Source: Hybos culiciformis (taxonomy: Eukaryota > Arthropoda > Insecta > Diptera > Hybotidae). Taken from it: a stretch of DNA of 64,000 nt. The notes below the pieces were generated by a model, which worked only from the letters and a program-made list of their open reading frames with translations, searched no databases and had not been told where the DNA came from. Shown here in pieces: positions 24,901 through 35,600 of this stretch. Within the stretch, counting starts at the first letter, position 1. Each line of letters starts with the position of its first letter. Position numbers and translations under genes: made by a program. The stretch is from contig OZ023274.1 of assembly GCA_964007475.1 (NCBI GenBank), positions 95,303,750 to 95,367,749 on the forward strand. The letters run 5' to 3'.

Positions 24901-26989
24901 TCTTTAATTCTATTTAAATTAAATTCAATGATAAGCAATTCTATTTTCACTCGATGTAAAAATGAGAATTTTTTATTAGTTCAAGTCTTCGGGTCAGTTT
25001 CATGATGCAGTATAGAACAGTGTAATACCAGTTATTTACCACACAAACAAGTTATATATATAGAAGATAAATATTCTAAAAGAAAATACCACATATTATT
25101 AAATGAAAATAAGGACTTTACTAAAATCTAGGGTTTTATACTGCATGTTTCTTTTTCCACAATTTTTCACATTTACACTATCAAAGTTCATTGTGCAAGC
25201 TTGGTTAAACAACCAATATAAACGCTAGGTAAAATCTCTTCTTTATTAGATAAGATCATTAAAATTTATGTATCACTAATGGTCCTAGATTTCCCTTATA
25301 TTTTTAATTTAAAAAATGTGTAACAATTTTTTTATATATATAATTTTATGTACATTTAAAATATCCACTATTTAGCAAACGTAATAAAAATAGGTCTACT
25401 TTACACTTTTTTTTTTGACCTAAAAAAAGGTCTTTAATATATATTCTGTAATCTTTAAAAAAAAAAAAGAAGAAGAAAAGCCTATTTAAAAGAAAAATCT
25501 TAGATGCTACAGGCTATTAACAAATGTGTAAGAAAAAAAAAATTCCATAAGAAAAAAAAAATCAATTAAAGTTTTCATTGCATGTTATGTTAAAATATGC
25601 TAAATTTTATATAATAATGTATTGAAAATGATTACGTACATACTTTATTAACATTTATTGTATAATATATTATATAATAAACTTCAGTATATTTTCTAAT
25701 ATTAAGTAAGAGAATTAACCAAATTATACATGCGGAGAGTTCAATTCAATGAATTATGAAAATAATTAATTTTCCCCTTTACCGCAAAAAATTTTTTTTT
25801 TTTAATATTTTGTCGTTATTATAAAAAATAGATTTATATTCAAATTTTATTCAATTTCTTTTTTGATATTTGATTTTTTTTTTTTTTTCGATTGTTAACT
25901 GATCCTGGGTCATCATATCAATTTATTTAAATATTTTTTTAATATTAAATTAAATTTTAAATTCGGATTTATTTCAATAATATTTTATTTCAAAACGTGT
26001 ACGAATACGAATATTATATTATATATTTTATAACAAAAACGAAAAAAAAAAATAAAATATATTTTATTTTATTATTAAAAAAATGTTTTTCTGTGCATGG
26101 CATAAATATTTCCAATCAAAAGCTTAAGTTTGTCACGTAAATATACAGAAATATTTTTTATATTTATATATAATAAAAGTTTTAAATGTCTTAATGATGA
26201 GTTAAGTTAAGGTATATACATTCGAAAGATAAAAGTCGATTTAATTTCATGAATAAAAATAAAGAACAGTATGTAACTCTTAAATGAAGTATGGGGTCCG
26301 TTTTCAACATTTCGATTTAAGATACTTTTTACTTTAAGATACCTGGGTCACAACCAGATATAAACATATTTTTTAAGTTTCTTCGATAACATATATCAAT
26401 TGACCAATACTGCAAGCATAACAATTTGCATCGAAATTCAGATCTCAGTTCCCAGCTTTCTCTGTATTCTTTTTTTAACCATTTAGATGAATAATTTTAA
26501 ATTAAAAATCAAATAAGGCAGGAATAAAAACATTTTCCAAATATTCAATTTTTTATTATCATTTTAAAACTTTTCATTTTAATCATATAGAATTAAAATA
26601 TTAAAATAAAAACAATGAAAAACAGTATAATAAAATAATATTTTAATGTATTTTTTTTTTTTTTAATATAAAATCTAAATTTATTACCCAGAAAAATTAA
26701 TTTCGAAAAAAAAAACGTACGTTCATCGGGAAAATTATAAATAATGTTAAAAAAAAAAAACATAAATGTAAAATCAAATATATGGAAAAGTAAATTTACA
26801 TAATATTGACTTTATCTCTTCGCCATAAATAAAGTAAATACACCTACATATATATTTTAACTTAAAATCAAATAAAAATGATTTCGATACATGAGAAATG
26901 TTAAAATTTTAAAATATTTTTCTTTCATTTTATTTTTTATTTATTTTTTTTTTCAATCCATTTTCATCGTTTTCATTTATATTTTGCAG
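21985..26989. other. Non-coding A+T-rich DNA, probably NTAQ1 intron
   Basis: This 5-kb stretch precedes the first visible NTAQ1 exon and is likely part of an upstream intron, since that exon begins in mid-protein after an acceptor. I looked for an exon encoding the conserved C-Y-C-E-E-N-x-W segment and for one ending in a tryptophan codon before a donor, and found neither. A short ATTT microsatellite lies at 22850-22870 and an ATAT-TTCGTCGG word at 22338-22349 resembles one end of the 3788 MITE without a partner. Small open frames at 23256, 24341 and 24637 show no motif. Confidence 0.5.
22850..22870. repeat. (ATTT)n microsatellite
   Basis: About five tandem TTTA/ATTT units are followed by a T run. 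Simple repeat; no function inferred. Confidence 0.7.
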
Positions 26990-27138
26990 GATTATCACGT
27001 ATTTTGTATGCACAATCCAACACCATCAAGATGTTTGATATTCGATTTAGATACAACGTTACCCTTTCCCACATATTTTCACAAGTATGTAACAGAGACA
27101 TTTCGTTCGGATTTAGCACTTAGACCAGAGCATCATAG
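26990..27138 (+). CDS. NTAQ1: NTAQ1 internal exon (catalytic His and Asp)
   Basis: A T-rich tract ending TTTTGCAG precedes the exon and GTAAGA follows it. It starts in phase 0 at the D of DYHV and ends with two bases of an Arg codon. It encodes 49 full residues, including DYHVF, FDLDTTLPFP, YFHKYVTETFRSD and RPEHH. An open frame also reads 99 bases upstream through the polypyrimidine tract, but that part is low-complexity F/I sequence and is intron. Confidence 0.93.
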
Positions 27139-30100
27139 GTAAGAGAATTTAAATGAAAAAAAAAAATATTTTTATATTTTACAAAAATAATAAAATATAA
27201 AATTACAACTTTGTGCGGAATAAAAAATTTTTTATTCTTCTAATATAGAAAAAAAAAACGTATACGTAGCGTATAGTTCTTAGTATATGATGTTCTACTT
27301 ACTATATAAAAGTTGAAAATATAAATGTATTAAAGAAATATGTTAATTCTAAAGGGTCTAAAACGATGTAGCTTTTTAAATTTTCCCATTATTACTTAGG
27401 AATATTAAATCTTAAAATTCAATCCTTTTTGATTTTGTTTCATTTCAAAATGTATGTATGTAACCCGAAAAGCGAATAAAAATCAGCAGATACTCTTGAC
27501 ATTGAAAAATTAAAATGTTCTATTAAAAGCATTTTTCATTATATAAAGTGAAGATGCAAAGAATGTGGACTTACATTATCAAATATATTAAAATTGTAAT
27601 ATTCAGAAAGGTTTCGCATGAAAAAATAATGTACACAATTCTGTTAAAATACCTTATACCTACACAGAAAAAAAAGAGTAGCCTTTTTATCTAAACTTTA
27701 AATAAAATCATTTAATGTTTGTGATTGAATTTTAGCCATTTAAACTGTTTAATTGATCCAGCTATTCTTAAATAAATGATTTGCTACAAATCGTAATTAT
27801 TTGATTCATTTACTAATTTAAATGAAATATCTAATTTGCATTATCCGTTTTTGACCCCTCAAATACAAAAAAACAACTCAAATGTTTTTTTTGATTTTTT
27901 TTTGGTTTTTTTTAAATTTTTTTTTTTTAACTTTTTTTGTTTTTTTTTTTTGTTTTTTTTTTCTTTTTTCTTTTTTTTTTAAACTTTTTTGGTTGGTCAC
28001 ACATCTAAGTACTATCCACTACGAGACATTGCTTTTTTTTTTTTTAGCTTTTTTGGTCGGTCACCCATCTACGTTCTATCACAACGACGCGTTGCTTAAC
28101 CGTTTTGTTCAATGTTATGAATTCTTCCACTGAGCTATGTCAGTGATATACAACAATGTATTAATAGACAATATAAAATCGGTTTCTATGAAAACTTTCT
28201 ACAATTGTCAAAGAATGTTATTGTACAATTCTACTATTTTTGTAGTTGATATATTGAAATATTTATTTCAAATCAAATAATTAAATTTGTTGAATCACAT
28301 AATGTTTAGATAATTTTAAAATTTACCTTAATTTTCATTTTAACAAATTTGTTTTAATATTTCAAATAAATGAATTGTTAAAAACAACTATTGAATTTAA
28401 TAATTCTTTCAATTAATTATTTGTATTTTAAAACTCAAATCAATGAATTTGCATTAGAAAAATCAGTCAATTTTGAATTTTTTTTCAACTATTTAAGTAA
28501 TTAATTTGTTTAAAACATTAGTTAAATTAAAGAAAGCTGATTCATTTAATTATGATTAGTCAATTATTCTAATTTATTTCTTTCTGTGTAGGGTTTCTGA
28601 AACTCCGGTATTTTAATATCCGTCGGATTCGGTTTTTGAATTTTTCAAAACCGCCGGATATCGGATAACCGATCAAAAAAATTTTAAATATAATGAAAAC
28701 AGTAAATAATGTTTGAATTGAATTTTTATAAATCTTTATTCAATTTTAAATAAAACGATTTTAGAAATACAAGTGCATTCAACGATATATCAGATAATCG
28801 TGCAGAAATTAGCTGATATTGAAAATACTCGCTCAGAATTCGTAGATGTTGACTTGATATTGGCTTGATGAAAAAATTTAACGAATATCGTGTTTTCTTT
28901 ACGTTTAACGAATATCGAATATTCTTTACGTTTAACGAAATAAAAGTTTAACGAATATCGAATATTGGATTTGAATGCTCAAGAAATTTGAAATTTTATA
29001 GGCAACTAATTTTAAAAAAAATTTTAAAAATTAGCTAACGGATATCGTATACTTTTGGCGGATATTGGATTCGAATACATGAGAAGAAAACCGCGGATTT
29101 TCGGATTCGGTTTTTCCGGTTCAGAAACCCTACTTATACCTTAATGACTAGAAAACTCAAATTTTTGCTGCAGTTATGCAATATTTCTTTTAATTTCTTT
29201 AAAAGTATTTAATAATATCTTTTTATGCTCTTTATTAAGCTGATCAATTAAAATTCTGAAAGTTCAAAGAATTTTTTATTCTAATAATTAATATTGAATG
29301 GTGACATATGAATATTTTCCGTTTATAAATAAATGATAATAATAAATTTAAATTATAATTAAACACATTTATCAATCATCAATAATCTAAAAGGAAACAT
29401 TTTTAAGTTTTGAAAAAAGAAACTTTAATCTTATTATTATTACAAAAAAAACCATTATATATACATGTTTTTTTTTTTTTTCAAATTTTTTATATGTTTT
29501 AAAAAGAAACTTGAAATAACATTAAAAACTAATAACAATTTTCTGCAAAAAAAAAAAAAAAAAGAATGTTACATCATTTAATTCTGCAATTAATGAAAAA
29601 CTATAAATGAAACTTTTTCACGTACATATTTACCTTCATTCTTTCACGTATCTTTCTACATTCTTGGGTAACTCTGGGATGAATTTTTTTTTTCTATTCG
29701 AACATTCTTATATGAGTTACTATAATCATTTGTAGCTGAATGTGGATATATGTATGTAAACAATCCAGAGTATATCCTTCAAAAGGAACAGAATTTTATT
29801 TTTTGTTGCAAAAGAAAGTTTAATAAGTATATATATATTTTTTTAATAATAATAAAAATAATATATTTTTCTTCTATTTTTTTTTTTTTTAGCTCCTCTT
29901 CTTCTACTTCTAAAATTTTCTTTTTTCACAATTTCCAAAGAAGTACTTTACTCAAGTGTGATGACTATTAGAGATCACATCTTTTCTATTGTGTGACAAA
30001 TTTGTAACCATATTAAAAGTTGATATTATTTCTATATATTATAAACATTATTTTCTTTTCTTATTTTTTTTTCTATATGTTTACAAGATTGTCGTGTTTT

Positions 30101-32595
30101 GTTAAAAAAAAATTTATTCTTCTTATACAAAAATATATATTTTGAGATTGTTGTTTGTAGTTTTATTATTATATTCATTCATTTTATTTATTTTGTTGTT
30201 GAAATATTTTTCGTATTAGTATAAAAAAAAAATAAGAATTATTTTGACTGACATGTATATATTTGAACAGAATTCTGTTTATAACATTCTATTTTATACT
30301 GAATAATTTAAGTGAAAATATAAACAACTTAACATAATATAGGTGAAAAAATAATTTCCTTTTCATAAAACATTTAAAAGAAAAATCTACAAATTTGTAT
30401 TACAACTAAGATTTTTGTGGCAATAGTTTTGATTTGTTAAAAAAAAAACTAATTCGTATATTAAGAAAATCTCTTGTGTTTTAAATAAATATCCTAATTA
30501 TAACTATCATCACAATAGGAAAAAGGGTATAAACGTTAAATTTTATACATATGAAAGTTTATTTAGTATTATGAATTTTCATATATTTCTATATTGTTTA
30601 CGTTCAAGTTTTAAAACAGCTGACACCATAGTTGTTTTAAATTGTTGGAAATTAAGTTATAAAATTTTATTGCATCCTAAACTACCAGAGGGATTAAAAA
30701 TGATAATTCATTTATAATTTCTCATTCAAACACGAATTTATCGTGCTGTATCATTAGTTACTCTCTGAAGTTATAAAGTTGATAAACAAAGATGAAGTTA
30801 AGTTGTTGAGGTTTTCTATTGAAAAAAAATAACATTTAAGGGTCCATTTATTTAATCTTAGTCTATTTTTCGACCAAATTTTGGTTTTAATGTTGGTTAT
30901 ACCATTGAGTAACAATATTTATAAGAGGGACAGAATTCATACAAGTAATTTTTTTTTCTAAATAACTCAAAAATTATGACAATATTTTCAATGTTGAGTA
31001 AAATTTTTTAACTCAAATGTGTTTATTGTTAATTTTATTATTTTTATTATTGGATTAAGAATAAACACATTTGAGTGTGACATTTTTATTCAATACATTG
31101 ATAATATTGTCAACATTTTTGAGTTATTTGAAAAAAAAATTCTAAAATTTTCTTGTATAAATTCTTCTCGTCTTATAAATATTATTACTCAATGGTTAAA
31201 TATTATTACTCAATGGTTATTCTAAGAAAGTTAGGAAAATTTATCCATCAGTCAGTATAAATAAAATTTTTTTTTGGGAAATATTAAACGTTCTAATCAG
31301 TCTGTATTTATTTACTTAACTTCTTTGTAATATCCACTTTACCTATTTAAGTTTCAGCCAGTTCATTTTCTTATAAATTTGATTTTTTTTTTTTTAATCC
31401 ATTATCTCAATAATAATCTTACTGTTGAATGTGACAATTAAATTTTATATCCCATAGTTACTGTTACGATGAAAATTAAAATTTCTTAAGAATTTCATTT
31501 TAATTTTTTTCCAGAAATTTAATGATTTGAAAAAAAAAGTAAAGCTATTAAAGCAAATGTAATCAAAAAAAAATTAATAGAATTCTATAGCAAAAAAAAG
31601 AAAGTTAATTTTTTAACGAAAGACATTAAAGACGTGCAAAACTCAATATAAATTTAATATCTTTTTTTGTTAATATAGTTTTTTTTTGACATTTATTACA
31701 CACAGAATTAGAACAATATCAAATCTTCTTTAGGTCAATTAAAATTTGAACGCAAGTTAATTTAAGCTTTAAAATTTTTACTGAAAAAAAAAAACAATTT
31801 TGGTTTATTAATCTCTTTTAAGCCCTAACATTGAAATGTTCAACAAATTTTTTTTTATCGATAAAAAAAATTATTTTCAATTTATGGAAAGAATAATTTT
31901 TTTGGGAAACTTAAAGGAAACAAAACTTTTCGAAAGTTTTCTGTGAAAACTTTCTTGCATAGTTTGTGCAATAATGTCATTTTAGTCACATACTGAATAA
32001 ATTTCATGATTATGTCGTTAACTACTTTATAAAAAACATTATCAAAATTTCTTTAATATATTTTTAATGTCAAACTCAAACATTGTATGATGAAGTTTTC
32101 ATTTATATACTCTTTCATAGTTTTGGTAAATTCAAATCTAAAGCAACTTTTTTGACACGAAAGTAATAATAAAAAAAAATTTAATTTAATTTTATTTAAT
32201 TTCAGATTTTTTAGAGTAATTCCAGCAGAAACATATCTAGCAGAATTTGCGTCAGATAGAAGACATATGAGAAGGCCAGATGGTAGTTGGATAAAACCAC
32301 CTCCATCATATCCCCCAATTCAGTCAAATTGTAAGCTTATTTTAAAATAAGATATTAGAAATTAAAAATAAAAGAAAAAGATTTAATAGATTAAAAAATA
32401 GATTACGAAAACATTACAAATTAGGTTTAATAAATAATTATATATATTTTTTCTTTTTTAGCAAGTGCACATAGTTTAGGTGATTTTATATGTATGACAC
32501 CCGGTAAAGGACCTGGGACAGTGTATAGTTTATCTGAATTCGTTTATACATTTTACAAAGCACCGCAGATGGCAGCACAGCAAAATAATAAATAA
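26990..32595 (+). CDS. NTAQ1: NTAQ1, N-terminal Gln amidohydrolase, last three exons
   Basis: Protein N-terminal glutamine amidohydrolase deamidates N-terminal Gln to Glu, creating a substrate for arginylation in the Arg/N-degron pathway. It is a cytosolic/nuclear monomer. Drosophila calls it tungus, and WDYHV1 is an older name. Joined exons 26990-27138, 32206-32330 and 32462-32595 give 135 residues with consistent phases. Seen here: DYHVF at the start (His3 matches the catalytic His of the Cys-His-Asp triad), FDLDTTLPFP with Asp19 exactly 16 residues later as in human NTAQ1, then FASDRRHMRRPDGSW, KPPPSYPPI and GPGTVYSLSEF near the end. The human protein has about 205 residues, so roughly 70 N-terminal residues, including the catalytic Cys and the Trp before DYHV, are encoded in exons not found. 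The intact reading frame and splice sites indicate a functional gene. Identity of the family is very secure. Confidence 0.93.
27663..28588. mobile_element. TA-flanked element with CACAGAAA ends
   Basis: The left end CACAGAAAAAAAAGAG and the right end, read inward, CACAGAAAGAAATAAA form a short (about 12-bp) inverted repeat. TA lies directly outside each end (27661-27662, 28589-28590). The interior is A+T-rich with many AAATGATT/AATCATTT-type words in both orientations and appears to be interrupted by an antisense SINE-like sequence (about 27881-28150). The ends resemble those of the 11446 MITE (CACTGAAAA). Because the inverted repeat is short and A-rich, the boundaries are likely but not certain. 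Confidence 0.5.
27881..28150 (-). mobile_element. SINE-like dimer with tRNA- and 5S-like parts
   Basis: Read on the minus strand, this has a tRNA A-box-like word TAGCTCAGTGG (28137-28127). It continues with a block (28100-28056) containing TTAAGCAACG and GTAGATGGGTGACCG, which resembles the 3' half of 5S rRNA (box C area). An A run follows, then a second degenerate copy of that block (28033-27991, with AGTACTTAGATGTGTGACC), then a long A-rich tail (the T-rich stretch 27881-27988 on the + strand). Polymerase III-type promoter words plus an A tail are the hallmarks of a SINE, and the repeated block makes it a partial dimer. The 5S resemblance is from memory of the 5S consensus. No clear target duplication was found. 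Confidence 0.6.
28591..29130. mobile_element. MITE with GGGTTTCTGAA ends
   Basis: Perfect 11-bp inverted ends (GGGTTTCTGAA at 28591-28601; complement at 29120-29130) continue into degenerate CCGG/CCGGAT words. TA lies outside both ends (28589-28590, 29131-29132). If the T and A are counted as part of the element, the TAGGG ends would fit hAT, but no 8-bp duplication is found, so a TA-target family is equally possible. The middle contains direct repeats of TTTAACGAATATCG (28880-28960). It carries no coding sequence. Confidence 0.65.
30900..31220. repeat. Large fold-back inverted repeat
   Basis: The left arm (from about 30900 to 31028) and right arm (from about 31061 to 31220) are complementary along most of their length around a roughly 32-bp loop centred near 31045. 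The innermost pair is perfect: ACTCAAATGTGTTTATT against AATAAACACATTTGAGT. Outer parts pair with small gaps (AATAACTCAAAAA with TTTTTGAGTTATT; ACCATTGAGTAA with TTACTCAATGGT). At the right end a 21-bp unit is tandemly doubled, so TTACTCAATGGTT occurs twice. Open frames here are only by-products of the repeat. It could be a fold-back MITE or a local inverted duplication. In the NTAQ1 pre-mRNA it would form a long hairpin. Confidence 0.8.
32206..32330 (+). CDS. NTAQ1: NTAQ1 penultimate exon
   Basis: Follows TTTCAG and is followed by GTAAGC. One base completes the Arg codon from the previous exon. 41 codons follow, then one base of a Ser codon. It encodes FFRVIPAETYLAEFASD, RRHMRRPDGSW and KPPPSYPPIQSN. 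The FASDR.HM and W..PPP.YP segments are conserved from fly to human. Confidence 0.93.
32462..32595 (+). CDS. NTAQ1: NTAQ1 terminal exon
   Basis: The exon starts after TTTTTAG (the intron is 131 bp) and ends at TAA 32593-32595. It encodes SSAHSLGDFICM, then GPGTVYSLSEFVYTFYK and a short polar tail rich in Q and N. GDFI.M and G.G.VY.LSEF are conserved C-terminal motifs of the family. The stop falls at the length expected from the fly protein. Confidence 0.93.
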
Positions 32596-32687
32596 AAACA
32601 CGCCTATTTTATATTATTAAATAATAAGCATAATATGTATAATTATATAAAAAAGTTTTTTTTTTAATATATATATATATACATTAT

Positions 32688-32693
32688 AATAAA
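32688..32693 (+). terminator. Candidate NTAQ1 poly(A) signal
   Basis: AATAAA lies 93 bp past the stop codon and is followed within about 20 bp by A-rich sequence. An earlier AATAAA overlaps the stop codon itself. In DNA this A-rich the hexamer is common, so choice of site is uncertain. Confidence 0.35.
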
Positions 32694-35600
32694 ATTAATT
32701 ACAATTACTTATTAAAAAAAAAAAAAAAAAAAAACAAAAATGTTTACATAAATTTTTAAAAATAAATTGATAAAAAAAAAAATAATAAGAATGTTAAATA
32801 TTGCTAAACTGATAACAAATATAAGAAATTCTTTATTATTATTATTATAATTATATATAAAACACTTATATTTTTAAGAAAATCATAAGGAACAAAATAA
32901 AAGAAAAAAAAAATAAAATTCATAAAAAATAATAACACTAAAGGTATTTTTAATCTGAAAATGAAATAATGACTTAAATTAAGGCTTTAGGGAGTTATAA
33001 ATTAAATTTCATTTGTGAAAAAATTGCTAAATTGTAACAGAAAAACTAATTAGAAAACCAATTAATATTTTTAATTATATAATTGGGGTTCTATTTTTCA
33101 TATGACTTACAATACATGAATTGAAAATTAATTATATATATATATTAAAAAATTATAATCCATTTTTATTTTTTCTTCTAATTTTTTTAAGCAACACTTC
33201 ATAATTGTGCTTTCTGTAAGCTTGTAGTTTTTTAGAATTATAAATAATGTTATTCGGTTAAATTTAAAATGCATATTTTTAAGCATTTATGATGTACCAT
33301 CGGCCTTAAAAAACATTATATTTTGTCGAATTACTGAAAATGTTACAGAATTTATTCGAAAAGTTTTCTTCTCTTTTTTTAAGGTCCAAAAATACAATAA
33401 TTTTAAAACCCTGTTAAAAACATTTATCAACGAATTTTATGAAAAACATACACCTTAGGCAGAGAGAATTCTTTCTAATTTTGTTTTGAAAATAACAATG
33501 TTTGAAAACAAAAATATACGAAATATCCGTATGTTTTTAAAATTCTTATCGCTATAAGATATTTTATCCTTTACTTTCCAGGAAATTTAGTTTTTTTTTT
33601 TATCTTATCATATTATATACATAAAATAAGGAAACTAGAATAAATAATTGTTTCCCTTAAGTTTATCTAATGGTATCGAGAAAAAAAACTATGAATTTTT
33701 TTTTTCCTTTTTTGATACAATTTTTGCCTTCAACCATTCTGTTCTTTTTTTTCAATAAAAAAAAATTGGGGAAATAGAGAAATGAAGTGTTAAGTATTTT
33801 CGTTTATTTTTATAATATATTTCGAGATATTCCTTGGGAACTAGAGTTTTTGTTAATTTTTACGATCGAATTCTTATTCTTAATAATTCCCCAATGTTTA
33901 AGTTCAATTTTCAATATATTTAATAAAAAATTCCATCATCATTACAACAGTGAAACTGATTCAATTTCCAAAAAAAAAACTATTAAATCAAAGTAATAAT
34001 CCTTTACTATCATTACTATCATGAGTGAAATCATATCTAACAACACTTACTGGAACTTGAAAAAATAAAGCAAACCAATTCTATGATTGAATTGTAAGAT
34101 TTATGAACGATGTTATATGAAAATAATCTAGTTCTAAAAGAAAAAGATAACCAGTAAAATTTTACTAAATTCGAGTGTAATAAACATTTGCTTTCTCTTT
34201 TTTCATCAAAAACTTTTCCAACCCTTAGGTTAAACTTTAAAATAAATTATGAGAGATATTCGTTCTATTAGTTTTTTCATCTATATTTGATTTTCAGAAA
34301 AATATTCTTTCTTATCAGTTTATTACAAGTATTCAGAAAAGAAACTTGAATTAATTTTCTTTATAAGATTTTTTTTTTCAGGTTTACATAAACCTTGAAA
34401 GGAATATTCATATACTTAAAATTAAAGTAAATATATACATGTATATCTGCGATATGCTTGAACATTCAAAAAATTATTAAAATACATGATTATTTTCTTT
34501 AAAATTTTATACAATTATTTTTAACTTAAATTCCATTCAACTGTTAGAAAGATTCAACTGAAAATCTGAAAATCTAATTGAGAATTTTTTATTTTTGTTT
34601 TGGAATTGTGAAATCAGAATGTTTGTACAAAAAATATATTTCTTAGCTATTTTTTTTTTTTTTTCAAGATTTCTTCAAATATTAAATGATAATAAAAGAA
34701 TTATATTTTTCCATGGAAACTGAAAACAAAGATAAGTAGCAAATTTCGTTTATCTTATATGTTTTTTTTTTTCAAAGATTTTTTTGCCTCCCCATTTCAT
34801 CTATCCTTTTATATATATTTTAAAACAACGTGAATCTATATTTTTATGTTGTATTTTTACTCTTCTGCTACATATATTTCTGCTAATTAATTATGAATAA
34901 ATCATCTACATACACATACATTTTGTGTATGATTATTTTTTACTCAACAATTTAGCAAATTTTTCATTGAAATAAATAAGGCGCTTATTAGAAGATTTAC
35001 GATATAAAGATTTTTTTATGTTCAATTAAAAATTTATATATAAAAGCTAAATAATTTTATACATTACTATTTTAAAACAAAAGGTATATAAGGTGTTAAT
35101 TTGCTATAAATTATGAAATTGAAAAGGTATTTACATTTTACGTAAAATAAGATTTATATATATTTAAGTTAAAAAGTTAATGTTCATTGCACTAAAATAT
35201 AATTTCGTTATTGTTGATTTTAACTAATTCTAGATTATTTTTTAATTTAATTTTTATTTTGAAAGTATTTTTATAATAAAATGAAATAATAATATAACTA
35301 ATTATATATATAGAGCATTAAAGCTACAAATTTTTTTTGTTTTAATTTTTTATCGAATTTTACTTTTCTTCGTAATTGCATCATTATATATTATATTGTT
35401 ACATTATCAAACTCAAATCTATTAAAATTTAACTATAAAGTTTATTAGATTAGGCTTCAATTTTCTATGGAAAAAAAAAATTTATTCTTCAAAGTACAGC
35501 ACTTTCTTTAAAAAAATTAAATACAATTTCATCTTGTCTCATGTCATCATTAATGTCAAACTATATTATTATCTTTATTAGCAGAGGTGTTATACTTCAA

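Larger units (their letters stand above)
27139..32205 (+). other. NTAQ1 intron with mobile elements
   Basis: A roughly 5.07-kb GT..AG intron (GTAAGA donor, TTTCAG acceptor). It holds the paired elements at 27663-29130, the antisense SINE-like dimer and the fold-back at 30900-31220. By contrast the next intron of the same gene is only 131 bp, so insertions account for at least some of the size. Elsewhere it is A+T-rich without further exons. Confidence 0.85.

Noticed and set aside
26891..27142. Open frame of 83 codons beginning upstream of the NTAQ1 exon
   Set aside because: The first 33 codons are F/I-rich polypyrimidine tract before the TTTTGCAG acceptor. Only 26990-27138 is coding.
27882..28133. 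83-codon + strand open frame, F-rich
   Set aside because: It is the complement of the SINE-like A tail and body.
31019..31225. 68-codon + strand open frame
   Set aside because: It lies entirely within the fold-back repeat and has no protein motif. The repeated end (LNIITQW) comes from the 21-bp tandem duplication.
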